Source: Pyrinomonadaceae bacterium (lineage in GTDB: Bacteria; Acidobacteriota; Blastocatellia; Pyrinomonadales; Pyrinomonadaceae). From it: DNA of 64,000 nt. The notes under the pieces are model-generated. The model had not been told where the DNA came from. It saw nothing but the letters and a program-made list of their open reading frames with translations, and ran no database searches. Position 1 is the first letter of the stretch, and each line of letters starts with the position of its first letter. Location: assembly GCA_028284415.1 (NCBI GenBank), contig JANQRU010000005.1, positions 248,001 to 312,000 on the forward strand, in the 5' to 3' direction. Shown piece after piece: positions 16,587-25,888 of this stretch. Position numbers and translations under genes: made by a program.

Positions 16587-18335
16587 ATGCAACAAGTTAT
16601 ACAACAAGCTAAAGATATCTGGAATCGTCTGCCGATGGCAGGTCGTATCACAACTATCGTGGCAGCGGTCGCAACGGTTGGTTTGCTCTCAGCTGTAATT
16701 TATCTCGGCTCTCAATCCGAATACGGCGTTTTATTTTCCAATCTTAAGCCTGCTGAAGCTCAAACAATTGTTGAAAAATTAAAGTCTGCCAATGTCCCTT
16801 ATTCACTCACTGATAACGGCACAACCGTCAGAGTTCCAACTGATAAAATTTCCGAACTTAGAATCCAAATGGCAAGCGAAGGAGTTCTGTCCGGCGGACA
16901 CGTCGGTTTTGATCTATTTGACCAAACAAACTTTGGAGCGACAGATTTTGCTCAACAAGTAAATTACAGACGAGCTATCGAAGGCGAACTTGCAAGAACA
17001 CTCGAAGGAATGGACGAAGTTGAACAAGCTCGCGTCCACATTACGCCTAAAAAAGAATCAGTTTTCACAGACAAAGAAGAAGGTGCGAAAGCATCTGTAA
17101 TGCTCCGCGTACAACAAGGAAAAAAACTTTCTTCGGAAAGAACAGAAGCAATCGTCAGTTTGATTTCCAGTTCAGTTGCTAGCCTTGATCCATCTAATGT
17201 TTCCGTAATGGACACACGCGGAAGGTTACTCACATCAGCAGGAATGGGCAAAGACGGAATTGGAGATGCCGGAACATTTAGTTCTCAACTTGATGCCAAA
17301 AGAAAATTTGAGATGGAAACTGCCGCTCGTGTAGTTTCTTTAATTGAACCAATTGTTGGTTCAGGAAGAGTTCGTGCGGATGTTTCAGCTGATGTTGATT
17401 TCAGCAAAATCGAACAGACAGAAGAAAAATACAATCCTCAATCACAAGTTGTTCGCTCACAAACCAATTCAGAAGAGACAAAAAACAATACTTCGACAAG
17501 TCCAGCACGAAATATTGTTGGAGCAAGAGGAAATGATCCGACCGCACCACAGAATCAGCAAAACCAGGTAAATCAACAAACGGGTAATAATCGTCGCGTA
17601 ACCCAAGCCACAAAATATGAAATAGACAAAACGGTTAAACACACGGTTGGCGGAGGCGGACGAGTTAATCGGATGAATGTTTCTGTCGTCGTTGATTACA
17701 AAAATGCAAATAACACACAAGTTGCGAGAACAGCCGATGAGCTAGCCAAACTAGAAAAACTTGTTGCTGCAGCAGTCGGGACAGATGAAGAAAGAGGTGA
17801 TTCGGTCGTTGTTCAAACTATGGCTTTTGACCAATCGAACTTCCCTGCTGATGCTCCGGCAGCAACTTTTCTTGAAAATAATAAACAGCTTATAACGACC
17901 GCCACAAAATACGGCTTGTTAGTTCTGGCAGTTTTATTAGTCCTGTTCTTCGTTATTCGACCTGCAAAAAAAGCTATCAAACTTGCTGCCAAACCTGAAG
18001 ATGAACCTAAGCTTTTAGAAGGTAATTCTGAAAAAGACGAAGAAAATTCTGGAGAAAAAACAGATGAGAAACGTATGCTTCCTGAAGAAGAAAAAGAAAA
18101 GCTTCAAGACAAAGAACAAAAGATTTTGACTGATGCTAACACACCTATGACAGTCGCTGAAATTGAAGCCAAACTTGAACAAGATGAATTGGAAGAAAAC
18201 CTTGAAAACGCTATGGTCACAGCAGATAAAGACCCTGTAAAACAACTCGAATCCGTCAAGAGTATGCTTGTAAAACAAGACCCTGAACAAACTGAAATTG
18301 TCGTCGGAACACTCAGAAGTTGGCTAAGAAACTAA
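16587..18335 (+). CDS. fliF: FliF, MS-ring protein
   Basis: Forms the inner-membrane MS ring that supports rotor and export apparatus. The 582-residue protein has two membrane helices (about residues 20-42 and 437-458), the ring-building domains between them ('GSQSEYGVLFSNLKPAEAQ', 'RRAIEGELARTLEGMDEVEQ'), a Q/N-rich insert around 305-335, and a C-terminal FliG-binding segment ('GTLRSWLRN'). The cytoplasmic region before that segment (about 465-530) is unusually rich in K, E and D. Length is normal. The next gene, fliG, starts 19 bases later. Confidence 0.96.
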   Translation: MQQVIQQAKDIWNRLPMAGRITTIVAAVATVGLLSAVIYLGSQSEYGVLFSNLKPAEAQTIVEKLKSANVPYSLTDNGTTVRVPTDKISELRIQMASEGVLSGGHVGFDLFDQTNFGATDFAQQVNYRRAIEGELARTLEGMDEVEQARVHITPKKESVFTDKEEGAKASVMLRVQQGKKLSSERTEAIVSLISSSVASLDPSNVSVMDTRGRLLTSAGMGKDGIGDAGTFSSQLDAKRKFEMETAARVVSLIEPIVGSGRVRADVSADVDFSKIEQTEEKYNPQSQVVRSQTNSEETKNNTSTSPARNIVGARGNDPTAPQNQQNQVNQQTGNNRRVTQATKYEIDKTVKHTVGGGGRVNRMNVSVVVDYKNANNTQVARTADELAKLEKLVAAAVGTDEERGDSVVVQTMAFDQSNFPADAPAATFLENNKQLITTATKYGLLVLAVLLVLFFVIRPAKKAIKLAAKPEDEPKLLEGNSEKDEENSGEKTDEKRMLPEEEKEKLQDKEQKILTDANTPMTVAEIEAKLEQDELEENLENAMVTADKDPVKQLESVKSMLVKQDPEQTEIVVGTLRSWLRN

Positions 18336-18354
18336 AACAAAAAAACAAGAAAAA

Positions 18355-19461
18355 ATGGAAACTGCTACAGAAACAATTATGGAAGAAGAAACTGCCGAAG
18401 GAGCTGAGGAAACTCAACCAACCGAAGCAGTTCAAGAAATAGATGAAACCCAAGAGAAAATCTCGGGAATCAGAAAAGCTGCTATTCTTTGCCTATCTTT
18501 GGGAGAAGAAGCGGCGTCTGTTTTGTTCCAACATCTGGATGAAGAGGAAGTTCAACTTCTCTCCAGAGAATTGGCTCTTTTGCCTGATGTAAAATCCAAT
18601 GTAGCAGATTCAATAGTTGAAGAATTTAACCAACTTCTACTTGCCCGAAGCTATGTCACAACCGGTGGTGTCGAATATGCCAAACGCCTTTTAATCCGTA
18701 GCTTTGGTAGTGATTCTGCTAAGCGTTTAACCGATAAAGTCGTACACTCGCTAGAATCTTCCGTTAATTTCGACACGATCCAAAAAACCGATCCGCAACA
18801 GCTTGCAAAATTATTTCAATCTGAAAGCCCGCAAACAATTGCCGTTGTTCTTGCCCATCTCGATTCTTCTACCGCCGCAGATGTTCTTCATCAACTTCCC
18901 GAACATTTGAGAGGCGAAACAATTGTTCGCTTAGCCGGACTTGAAACAGTTTCGCAAAATGTTGTTAAAAGAATCTCTCAGGTTTTGAATAGAAAATTAA
19001 CGAGTGTAAGTGGTATGAATCCGTCCGAAATTGGCGGGATTCGTTCTGTTGCAGATATTTTTAATCGTCTTGATAAAGACACAAGTAAAAAAATGCTTGA
19101 GCAGATCGAAGAAGATAACACCGAACTCTCAACCCAAATACGTGATCTGATGGTCACATTCGAAGACATAGTTCTCATAGATGATCTCGGTATCAGAGAA
19201 ATTATGCAACGTGTTGATAAGAAGGTTCTTTCACTTGCTCTAAAAGGTTCGACTGACGAAATGAAGCAGCGTTTCTTCTCAAATATGTCTTCAAGAGCTG
19301 TCGAAATGATGGAAGAAGAAATGGACTTTATGGGACAGGTCAAAATGAAAGATGTAACAGGTGCCCAAAGAGAAATAGTCGAAGTCTTAAGAGAATTAGA
19401 CGATCAAGGAGTCATAAGTCTCGGCGGTGGCGAAGGAGGCGAAGACGAGTATGTTAGCTAA
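18355..19461 (+). CDS. fliG: FliG, rotor switch protein
   Basis: Rotor protein that interacts with the stator and FliF/FliM. The 368-residue protein has an acidic N-terminal extension of about 38 residues (E/T/A rich), then FliG_N ('KAAILCLSLGEEAASVLFQHL'), the middle domain with 'ESPQTIAVVLAHLDS' (equivalent of the EHPQT motif), and FliG_C ('SSRAVEMMEEEMDFMG', 'VKMKDVTGAQREIVEVLREL') carrying the charged torque helix. The acidic extension is not typical. The fliH start lies inside its 3' end. Confidence 0.95.
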   Translation: METATETIMEEETAEGAEETQPTEAVQEIDETQEKISGIRKAAILCLSLGEEAASVLFQHLDEEEVQLLSRELALLPDVKSNVADSIVEEFNQLLLARSYVTTGGVEYAKRLLIRSFGSDSAKRLTDKVVHSLESSVNFDTIQKTDPQQLAKLFQSESPQTIAVVLAHLDSSTAADVLHQLPEHLRGETIVRLAGLETVSQNVVKRISQVLNRKLTSVSGMNPSEIGGIRSVADIFNRLDKDTSKKMLEQIEEDNTELSTQIRDLMVTFEDIVLIDDLGIREIMQRVDKKVLSLALKGSTDEMKQRFFSNMSSRAVEMMEEEMDFMGQVKMKDVTGAQREIVEVLRELDDQGVISLGGGEGGEDEYVS

Positions 19462-20185
19462 GGTCGTCAAACAGCAAAGCATTTCCAACATAACTCCTTT
19501 TCAAATACCTGAAGTTAGAACTGGAAACCCAAACGCTAAAGGACAGAAGGAATTCTCCGTTCCCTCTTTGGAAGATATTCCTAAAGTAGAAATCGTTCCC
19601 CAAGAGCAACCTTTGGTGGAAGAAACTACAACGGAAGAAATTCTACAAAAGGCTCGTGATGAAGCAGCTCAGATATTAGAGCAGGCTGAAAGAGACAGCG
19701 AAATGATCGAACAAGCTGCACGCGAAAAAGCTCTTCAGGAAGTAGAGCAAAAAATTGCTGAAGGAGTCGAGGAAAAGCTCTCAGAAATACGGGAAAGTTT
19801 CGCTGAAACTATTGACGAGATTTCATCGCTCCAAAAAGAAATAACCAATCGCGTAGAGCAAGATTTGGTCGAACTGTCTCTAGAAATTGCAAAAAAGATT
19901 GTGGGTCGTGAAGTAACGGTTGACCCTGAAATTGCTTTAACTTTAGTAAAAGTATCTTTGAAAAAACTTGATGATCGAACAGATGCAAAGATTCATTTGC
20001 ACCCTGACGATTTCGCCTATGTGTCCAAACATCGGGAAAATTTAGAGTTTCGTGGCACATTGGAATTGATCGAAGATAAATCTATCTCACTCGGCGGATG
20101 TTTAATTGAAACGGAAACCGGCGATATAGACGCCAGAATAGAATCTCAATTTGAGGAAATAGCTCACGGTCTATTAGACACATAA
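19451..20185 (+). CDS. fliH: FliH, flagellar export ATPase regulator
   Basis: Peripheral stalk-like protein that binds FliI and docks it at the export gate. The 244-residue protein has a long central coiled coil (about 60-130, 'ILQKARDEAAQILEQAERDSE') and the C-terminal globular domain with 'LVELSLEIAKKIVGREVTVD' and 'IHLHPDDFAYV'. I chose ATG 19451 because GGAGG lies 11 bases upstream; a GTG at 19427 is the alternative. It overlaps fliG by 11 bases, consistent with coupled translation, and is followed by fliI. Confidence 0.9.
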   Translation: MLAKVVKQQSISNITPFQIPEVRTGNPNAKGQKEFSVPSLEDIPKVEIVPQEQPLVEETTTEEILQKARDEAAQILEQAERDSEMIEQAAREKALQEVEQKIAEGVEEKLSEIRESFAETIDEISSLQKEITNRVEQDLVELSLEIAKKIVGREVTVDPEIALTLVKVSLKKLDDRTDAKIHLHPDDFAYVSKHRENLEFRGTLELIEDKSISLGGCLIETETGDIDARIESQFEEIAHGLLDT

Positions 20186-20197
20186 AAACAAAAAATA

Positions 20198-21505
20198 ATG
20201 CTTCTCTCCTACAAGCAAAAACTTGAAAAAATTGATCCACTCAGATCAATCGGACGTGTAACGCGCTCCGTTGGTTTAGTTGTCGAATCACAAGGACCGG
20301 CAGTTTCGGTTGGTGACCTTTGCTACTTGGCATCGGCTAATAATTCCCGCGATGCGATGATGGAAGTAATTGGTTTTCGTGACGAACAGGTTCTTTTGAT
20401 GCCACTTAGACAAATGCCACCTGTTCGGGCTGGAGACACTGTTATCGCCGCCGGAGTAAACGCTGAAATAGGCGTCGGCGAGGAACTACTCGGAAGAACA
20501 ATTAATGCTCTGGGGCAACCTCTGGATCATCTCGGAAAAATTAAAACAAATGAAACTTATCCGCTCGAACGCTCAACGACCAACCCACTTAACCGTGAAA
20601 AAATAGATGCTCCACTTGAAACAGGTGTTCGTGTAATTGATGGAATGCTTACGACCGGAGCAGGGCAAAGAATCGGAATTTTCGGCGGATCAGGCGTTGG
20701 TAAATCCACTTTGCTTGGGATGATGGCAAATCGCTCTGATGCTGATGTGAATGTTATTGCACTTATCGGTGAAAGAGGTCGTGAAGTTCGTGAATTTATA
20801 GAAAATGAACTTGGCGAGGAAGGAATGGCTCGTTCGGTTTTGGTTGTTTCAACTTCCGATGATTCTGCGCTTGTCAGAATTCGTGCCGCACTCGCTGCAA
20901 CAGCCATTGCTGAATATTTCAAAGATTGCGGAAAAAACGTTTTATTAATAATGGATTCGGTCACCCGTTTTTGTATGGCACAGAGAGAGATCGGGCTTGC
21001 CGCAGGCGAACCACCATCGTCAAAAGGTTATACGCCCTCTGTTTTCGCAAAGCTACCAAAACTCTTGGAACGTGCCGGAAAATTTGAAAACGGCGGTTCG
21101 ATAACAGGTTTTTACACAGTTTTAGTCGAAGGTGATGATATGAATGAGCCGATTGCCGATGCGGTTCGTTCAATTCTCGACGGACATATCATTTTGTCCA
21201 GAGAACTTGCTGCCCAAAATCATTATCCGTGTATAGATGTACTTAACAGTGCATCACGCCTCTTTGGTCATATCGCCACACCAGAACACCAACAACAGTC
21301 AGGAAAAATATGTGAATTACTTGCTGCTTACCAACGTGCCGAGGATTTGATCAATATTGGTGCTTATGAAATGGGAAGTAATCAGAAGATTGACCAGGCA
21401 ATTGCTCGACACGATGAAATTTTAGCGTTCTTAAAACAAGGTCGTGAAGAAATCGCTCACTTCGATGACTCGATCGAACACTTATTAGGAATTAATACTG
21501 TATGA
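20198..21505 (+). CDS. fliI: FliI, flagellar export ATPase
   Basis: ATPase of the flagellar type III export system, related to the F1 beta subunit. The 435-residue protein has Walker A 'GGSGVGKST' at 163-171, Walker B region 'NVLLIMDSVTRF', the conserved 'IGERGREVREFIE' and 'PPSSKGYTPSVFAKLPKLLE', and the C-terminal helical domain. All ATPase motifs are intact and length is normal. Its stop overlaps the fliJ start (ATGA), indicating coupling of the ATPase with its stalk protein. Confidence 0.97.
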   Translation: MLLSYKQKLEKIDPLRSIGRVTRSVGLVVESQGPAVSVGDLCYLASANNSRDAMMEVIGFRDEQVLLMPLRQMPPVRAGDTVIAAGVNAEIGVGEELLGRTINALGQPLDHLGKIKTNETYPLERSTTNPLNREKIDAPLETGVRVIDGMLTTGAGQRIGIFGGSGVGKSTLLGMMANRSDADVNVIALIGERGREVREFIENELGEEGMARSVLVVSTSDDSALVRIRAALAATAIAEYFKDCGKNVLLIMDSVTRFCMAQREIGLAAGEPPSSKGYTPSVFAKLPKLLERAGKFENGGSITGFYTVLVEGDDMNEPIADAVRSILDGHIILSRELAAQNHYPCIDVLNSASRLFGHIATPEHQQQSGKICELLAAYQRAEDLINIGAYEMGSNQKIDQAIARHDEILAFLKQGREEIAHFDDSIEHLLGINTV

Positions 21506-21963
21506 AGAAATTCAAATTCAAATTACAAACTGTTCACAATGTCCGCGAAATGCGGCAGGAAAAAGAACAATTAACCCTCGCACAAATCCAAAATGATGTG
21601 ATCAAAATGCAAGAACGCATAAAGGAAATCGAAAGAATGCGTTTTGAAGCAATGAAAAATTACACCAACCGACTCGGACGTGGCAGAACCGTTGATCCAG
21701 TTGAGCTGGAGATAAACTCAAAACACATATCATCTCTTGACCGCTTAAAACTCGAAGCCGAAAAAGAGTTGGAAGAAAAACGAACAGAATTTACTGAGCA
21801 AGCCAAAAAAGTCGCCCAAGCAACTCAACAAGTGCAAGTAACTAAAAAGCTTCGTGAGAAACAAAAAAATCGTCACAAACTCGAAACTAATCGCCAAGAA
21901 CAAAGTGACCTCGATGAATTAGTTAGTGCTAAATTCGCCCGCCGATTGACTGAAACAAGGTAA
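21502..21963 (+). CDS. fliJ: FliJ, export ATPase stalk protein
   Basis: Coiled-coil protein acting as the central stalk of the FliI hexamer, analogous to the gamma subunit. The 153-residue protein is almost entirely helical and charged: 'FKFKLQTVHNVREMRQEKEQ' at the N-terminus is the typical FliJ opening, followed by heptads to the end. It overlaps fliI by 4 bases and precedes fliK. Family conservation is low, so position adds much of the certainty. Confidence 0.9.
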   Translation: MKKFKFKLQTVHNVREMRQEKEQLTLAQIQNDVIKMQERIKEIERMRFEAMKNYTNRLGRGRTVDPVELEINSKHISSLDRLKLEAEKELEEKRTEFTEQAKKVAQATQQVQVTKKLREKQKNRHKLETNRQEQSDLDELVSAKFARRLTETR

Positions 21964-21968
21964 TAAAT

Positions 21969-24113
21969 ATGATCTCTTTTACAAATTTTGATGCTCTTGA
22001 AAAGCACAATAACAATCCATTTTCTCCAAATGAATCTGAAGCCCTTTCGGAAGATTTTACAATGGTTCTTAGTTCGTTATTTGTCGAACTTCCAAACAAT
22101 TTTCCTATGGCATCGCCATCCGAAGAAAATATAGAAAAAGCAGATTCAAATATCTCTCAGAACTCAGAGTTGTTAACTTCAAAAGTCTCTGATAAGCACA
22201 TTTTTCAAGCTGAATCTTTAAATTCACTTAAAAATTTTACTCAAACCCCAAAACCGCTTGATATTTCAGCTTATACCCAAATAGAAAATTCGACTGAAGT
22301 TTCCCCTGACAAAAATATTGTTGAATTAAAAAACTCAACAAATGACACTGAAGCTGGACTTAATCAAGCAAAACTACCTGAGTTTGGATTGTCATTTGAA
22401 ACAAGTGTTGCAGACAAAGAAAATTTATCGGTCAAAGATTCTGCTGATTCAATAATTCAAGAAATTAATAGTCAAGATTTTCCTAACCCCCAAACAGAAA
22501 TTACCGATAAAGTTAAAGCTGTTGAGCAAAATCAAAGAGTTGAGCCAAGCTATTCAGAAAATCCGATTGTGTCTGTTTTACCGAAAAAATCGGATATAAA
22601 CCAGATCAACACTCAGCAAATTAAGCAAAATGTTCCTAATTCGGTACAAGAAAATCCGACAAATACTGAACTTTCAAATTTCCCGCCAAGTGCGGATATA
22701 GAATCCCTAAATACCAATGGCTCAACTAACCCTGAAACTATCAAAATGGCAAATACTCAAACTCCCCCCCAAAACACACTTGGTGAACTAACACCTTCTA
22801 CTCCCTACGATTTTGAAGTCGTGAAATTTTCTCAGGGCACCTCAATTAATCCAGAACGGGAATCAAAAACCAATGATACATCCGTCAAGGAACTGGCTTT
22901 TCAGCCTTTGGCTAAAGCTGATTCTTCATTTGATAAACCCAAAAATTCTTTGAATTCCATTTCTGAAATAATCAAAGATGTTTCAAATTCTCTAAAAACA
23001 GACGAACTCACAGTTACTAAAACCAACAATTCAATTGAAACTAATGCTTACCAAAACGAAGAAATTATAGAAGCTAATTTACTTGAAATGAACATACAAA
23101 ATTCGGAGGTTTTATCTGATTCCAATTCAGAAATTGAGATGATACCGCAACCTTTGCAACCTCAATTTTTGAGTAAACCTAAAACAGCCAAAACTAGTGA
23201 AGTTGGTGCGGATTTGGCAGATTTACCGGATGTTTCGGAAAATTTGTCTATTGGAGAAAACAAATCATCATTAAAGACTGGAAATCAGAGTGAAGAATTC
23301 TCAGAATTTGATATGCCAATTGAACCTCTCACTAAGAAATCATCCAATCAACTTGATAGCGAAACAGGCTTTTTTGAAGATTTTGAGATACATAAATTGA
23401 TAGATAACTTCAAACCGAAAAACCCCGAAAGCCCGCAAGAAAAGTCTGATTCTGAAATTAGTAAAACTGAAACAGTATTTACTACCGATCCTGTAAATTT
23501 GGAAGCAACGAAAAATCAAACTGGCTCAGACATCAAAAGTCCCAGTATAGAAACAATTGGTCTGGGTAAAACCCAACAAGTCTCCGGTGAAAACTTCTCA
23601 ACAATTAATTCTGAAATACAAAATATAAATAGTGAAATATCGGAGGCAAACGTAGAACCTCAAGAAGTGATAAATCAAGTTAGATCAACTTTGAGTGAAT
23701 TTTTACTAACGGATTCTTCAGAGCTCGAAGAAAAACCTGAAATCTTAAAATTAAGGCTGCGTCCAGCTGAGCTTGGCGAAGTAGAAATTCAACTTGAAAA
23801 AAATAGTTTAGGAAAATTGACAGTTCACTTTGAAACTGAAAATGAACTGGCTGAAAAAATTCTCGTAGATGGTCTCGAACAACTTCAGGACAATCTGCAA
23901 GATTCCGGTTGGCAGGTCGAGAATTTAGATATTTCAACAGGTTCTAATGGTTCGACTTCTTCAAACGGATTTGAATATCGTGAAGATTATTCTTCACGTG
24001 AACAATTTATCGAAGATCAGGCAGAAGAAAAGTCTGATTTTGATAAATCCGAACAAGTAGATGATTCAAATGAGAAAGATCAAATGAATCGTCTGGTTAA
24101 TTTACGGGCGTAG
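21969..24113 (+). CDS. fliK: FliK, hook-length control protein
   Basis: Exported molecular ruler that sets hook length and switches export specificity through FlhB. The 714-residue protein is mostly low-complexity, S/N/E/T/P/Q-rich and presumably disordered (residues 1 to about 560), then has the conserved C-terminal switch domain: 'LKLRLRPAELGEVEIQLEKN' and 'LTVHFETENELAEKIL', 'LEQLQDNLQDSGWQVENLD'. It is much longer than the roughly 400-residue enterobacterial protein. Placed between fliJ and flgD as usual. Confidence 0.92.
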   Translation: MISFTNFDALEKHNNNPFSPNESEALSEDFTMVLSSLFVELPNNFPMASPSEENIEKADSNISQNSELLTSKVSDKHIFQAESLNSLKNFTQTPKPLDISAYTQIENSTEVSPDKNIVELKNSTNDTEAGLNQAKLPEFGLSFETSVADKENLSVKDSADSIIQEINSQDFPNPQTEITDKVKAVEQNQRVEPSYSENPIVSVLPKKSDINQINTQQIKQNVPNSVQENPTNTELSNFPPSADIESLNTNGSTNPETIKMANTQTPPQNTLGELTPSTPYDFEVVKFSQGTSINPERESKTNDTSVKELAFQPLAKADSSFDKPKNSLNSISEIIKDVSNSLKTDELTVTKTNNSIETNAYQNEEIIEANLLEMNIQNSEVLSDSNSEIEMIPQPLQPQFLSKPKTAKTSEVGADLADLPDVSENLSIGENKSSLKTGNQSEEFSEFDMPIEPLTKKSSNQLDSETGFFEDFEIHKLIDNFKPKNPESPQEKSDSEISKTETVFTTDPVNLEATKNQTGSDIKSPSIETIGLGKTQQVSGENFSTINSEIQNINSEISEANVEPQEVINQVRSTLSEFLLTDSSELEEKPEILKLRLRPAELGEVEIQLEKNSLGKLTVHFETENELAEKILVDGLEQLQDNLQDSGWQVENLDISTGSNGSTSSNGFEYREDYSSREQFIEDQAEEKSDFDKSEQVDDSNEKDQMNRLVNLRA

Positions 24114-24138
24114 AAGCCTGCTCCAGAGGTATAAAACA

Positions 24139-24414
24139 ATGGAAATTAATCAATCTTCATCAACGAATGCTAACAATTCGTTACTTACAAACACACCAAA
24201 TGAGCAACCAAGTCAAGGTTCAGAACGTGATCTTTTTATGACCTTGTTAGTTGCTCAGTTAAAAAACCAAGATCCGCTTGCTCCTCAGGAAGGAGCGGAA
24301 TTTGTTGCTCAACTGGCTCAATTTAACTCCCTCGATCAGTTAATTGGCATCCGCCAATCAATCGAGCAGTTAGTTGTCTCTACACAGCAACAAACGCCGC
24401 AAACAACGGCGTAA
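24139..24414 (+). CDS. flgD: FlgD, hook cap protein, short form
   Basis: Scaffold for hook assembly. The 91-residue protein consists almost only of the conserved N-terminal FlgD domain: 'DLFMTLLVAQLKNQDPLAP' and 'EFVAQLAQFNSLDQLIGI'. The usual C-terminal tudor/FnIII domains (FlgD is commonly about 220 residues) are absent, and no frameshifted remainder is seen before flgE, which starts 26 bases after the stop. It therefore looks like a natural minimal FlgD. It keeps the N-terminal residues that bind the FliK/export machinery. Confidence 0.88.
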   Translation: MEINQSSSTNANNSLLTNTPNEQPSQGSERDLFMTLLVAQLKNQDPLAPQEGAEFVAQLAQFNSLDQLIGIRQSIEQLVVSTQQQTPQTTA

Positions 24415-24440
24415 TAAATTTTAAGGAGTAAATAAAAAAT

Positions 24441-25706
24441 ATGTCATTTTCATTTAACACATCACTCTCCGGCTTAAATGCAAACTCAAATGCGATCAAT
24501 GTAGTCGGAAATAACATTGCTAACGCAAATACTATTGGCTTTCGTAGTAGTTTTGTAACGTTTCAAGATGTCTTCTCCAATTCATTTAGTGTCAGACTAA
24601 ATGGCGGTGGAAACACAAGACAGATTGGTAACGGTGTTCAAACAGCTGCTGTCCATACAGACTTTGGTCAAGGCAGTTTGAATGAATCAAGTTCCCCGCT
24701 ACATGTAGCAATTCAAGGTGAAGGATTTTTCACAATTAAAAACCTTGACGGAACTACAGGCTATACGCGAGCCGGAAACTTCACAATTAATCGTGACGGT
24801 ATTTTGGTTGCACCGAACGGCGGTCAGGTTCAGGGGTATCTTGCTCAGAATGGTTCGATTCCACAAGGAGCTATTTTAACTTCATTGAAAATTCCGATCG
24901 GCGAAACTCTTGCTCCGCAAACGACTACTGAAGGAACAGTTCGTATGAATTTAAATTCGGAAGCTGAGGATGGAGCAGTCTTTGATTCAACCTTCCAGGT
25001 TTATGACTCTCGCGGAAGAGCCAGAACTTTAAATATGAATTTTGTTCGTCAGACCGATGGTACTTTTCAGATGACTGCTACGCTTGATGGAAATGCGGCT
25101 GAAACTGATTCAAATGGCGGTGGTGCAACGGCAACTCCAGTTACATTTGATTTTGATTCAAATGGAGTTTTAACTACTCCGACATCTCTGTCAATCATTC
25201 CTGACCAAGCTCAACTTGATGGAGCGACATTACCTTCGATAAATATAAACCTCAGACAGACAAACCCTGATGGCTCTTTGGGAGATTACAATATAACGAG
25301 TTATTCACTCCCGTCGGCTGTCGGATCAGTTTCCCAAGATGGCTTCCCCGCCGGTGAACTCAATGGGGCTTCCGTTGATCCAAACGGTTTGATATTTGGA
25401 ATTTTCTCAAACGGTCAGTCGAGAACGATAGCACAATATGCTGTTGCTAACTTTAACTCAACAGATGGTTTGCAAAGACTCGGTGATAATATGTACGGTG
25501 AAACACTTTCATCGGGACAAGCAACTATCGGAGCTCCGGGAACGGGCGGACGTGGTATCGTTGCCGGAGGATTTCTTGAGCAAAGTAATGTGAATATCAC
25601 CAATGAGTTTGTCGAATTGATCGAAGCTCAGAGAGGATTTCAGGCTAATTCCCGTGTAATTTCGGGATTAAATCAAACTTTCCAAGAAATTTTACAAATT
25701 CTCTAA
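24441..25706 (+). CDS. flgE: FlgE, flagellar hook protein
   Basis: Hook subunit. The 421-residue protein has the axial-protein N-terminus 'LSGLNANSNAINVVGNNIANA' and 'NTIGFRSSFVTFQDVFSNS', the D1 beta domain with 'VAIQGEGFFTIKN' and 'YTRAGNFTINRDG', and the C-terminal 'NVNITNEFVELIEAQRGFQA' and 'NSRVISGLNQTFQEILQIL' motif. A good ribosome binding site (AAGGAG) precedes it. Its stop codon overlaps the -35 box of the next promoter. Length is normal. Confidence 0.96.
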   Translation: MSFSFNTSLSGLNANSNAINVVGNNIANANTIGFRSSFVTFQDVFSNSFSVRLNGGGNTRQIGNGVQTAAVHTDFGQGSLNESSSPLHVAIQGEGFFTIKNLDGTTGYTRAGNFTINRDGILVAPNGGQVQGYLAQNGSIPQGAILTSLKIPIGETLAPQTTTEGTVRMNLNSEAEDGAVFDSTFQVYDSRGRARTLNMNFVRQTDGTFQMTATLDGNAAETDSNGGGATATPVTFDFDSNGVLTTPTSLSIIPDQAQLDGATLPSININLRQTNPDGSLGDYNITSYSLPSAVGSVSQDGFPAGELNGASVDPNGLIFGIFSNGQSRTIAQYAVANFNSTDGLQRLGDNMYGETLSSGQATIGAPGTGGRGIVAGGFLEQSNVNITNEFVELIEAQRGFQANSRVISGLNQTFQEILQIL

Positions 25707-25730
25707 AGTTTTCATTGAACCTGCCGATAG
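25704..25730 (+). promoter_or_regulatory. sigma-28 promoter of second motA-motB
   Basis: TAAAGTTT (25704-25711), 11-base spacer, GCCGATAG (25723-25730). The first three bases of the -35 are the flgE stop codon. It lies 159 bases before motA, leaving a long leader. Downstream bases GATTATTGGG resemble those after the fliS and fliC -10 boxes. Confidence 0.9.
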
Positions 25731-25773
25731 GATTATTGGGTGGTAAAACACCTATTTCCCACAAACGCGAACG

Positions 25774-25869
25774 GGAGGTTATCAGGTCACTGAAAATTAA
25801 TTACAGATAGTTAAAACTTTTAGTTTTTCTCCCGCATTATTTGTAGTAATTTTTTCGCCCATAACCTCC
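25774..25869 (+). promoter_or_regulatory. motA leader with long-range pairing arms
   Basis: GGAGGTTAT (25774-25782) and ATAACCTCC (25861-25869) are exact 9-base reverse complements inside the 158-base leader; the second arm is followed by a run of six T. A smaller hairpin AAAACT-TTT-AGTTTT lies between. This could act as an attenuator or set mRNA stability. The motA ATG at 25889 has no recognisable Shine-Dalgarno. Function is not known. Confidence 0.4.
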
Positions 25870-25888
25870 TTTTTTCCATTTAAAAATT

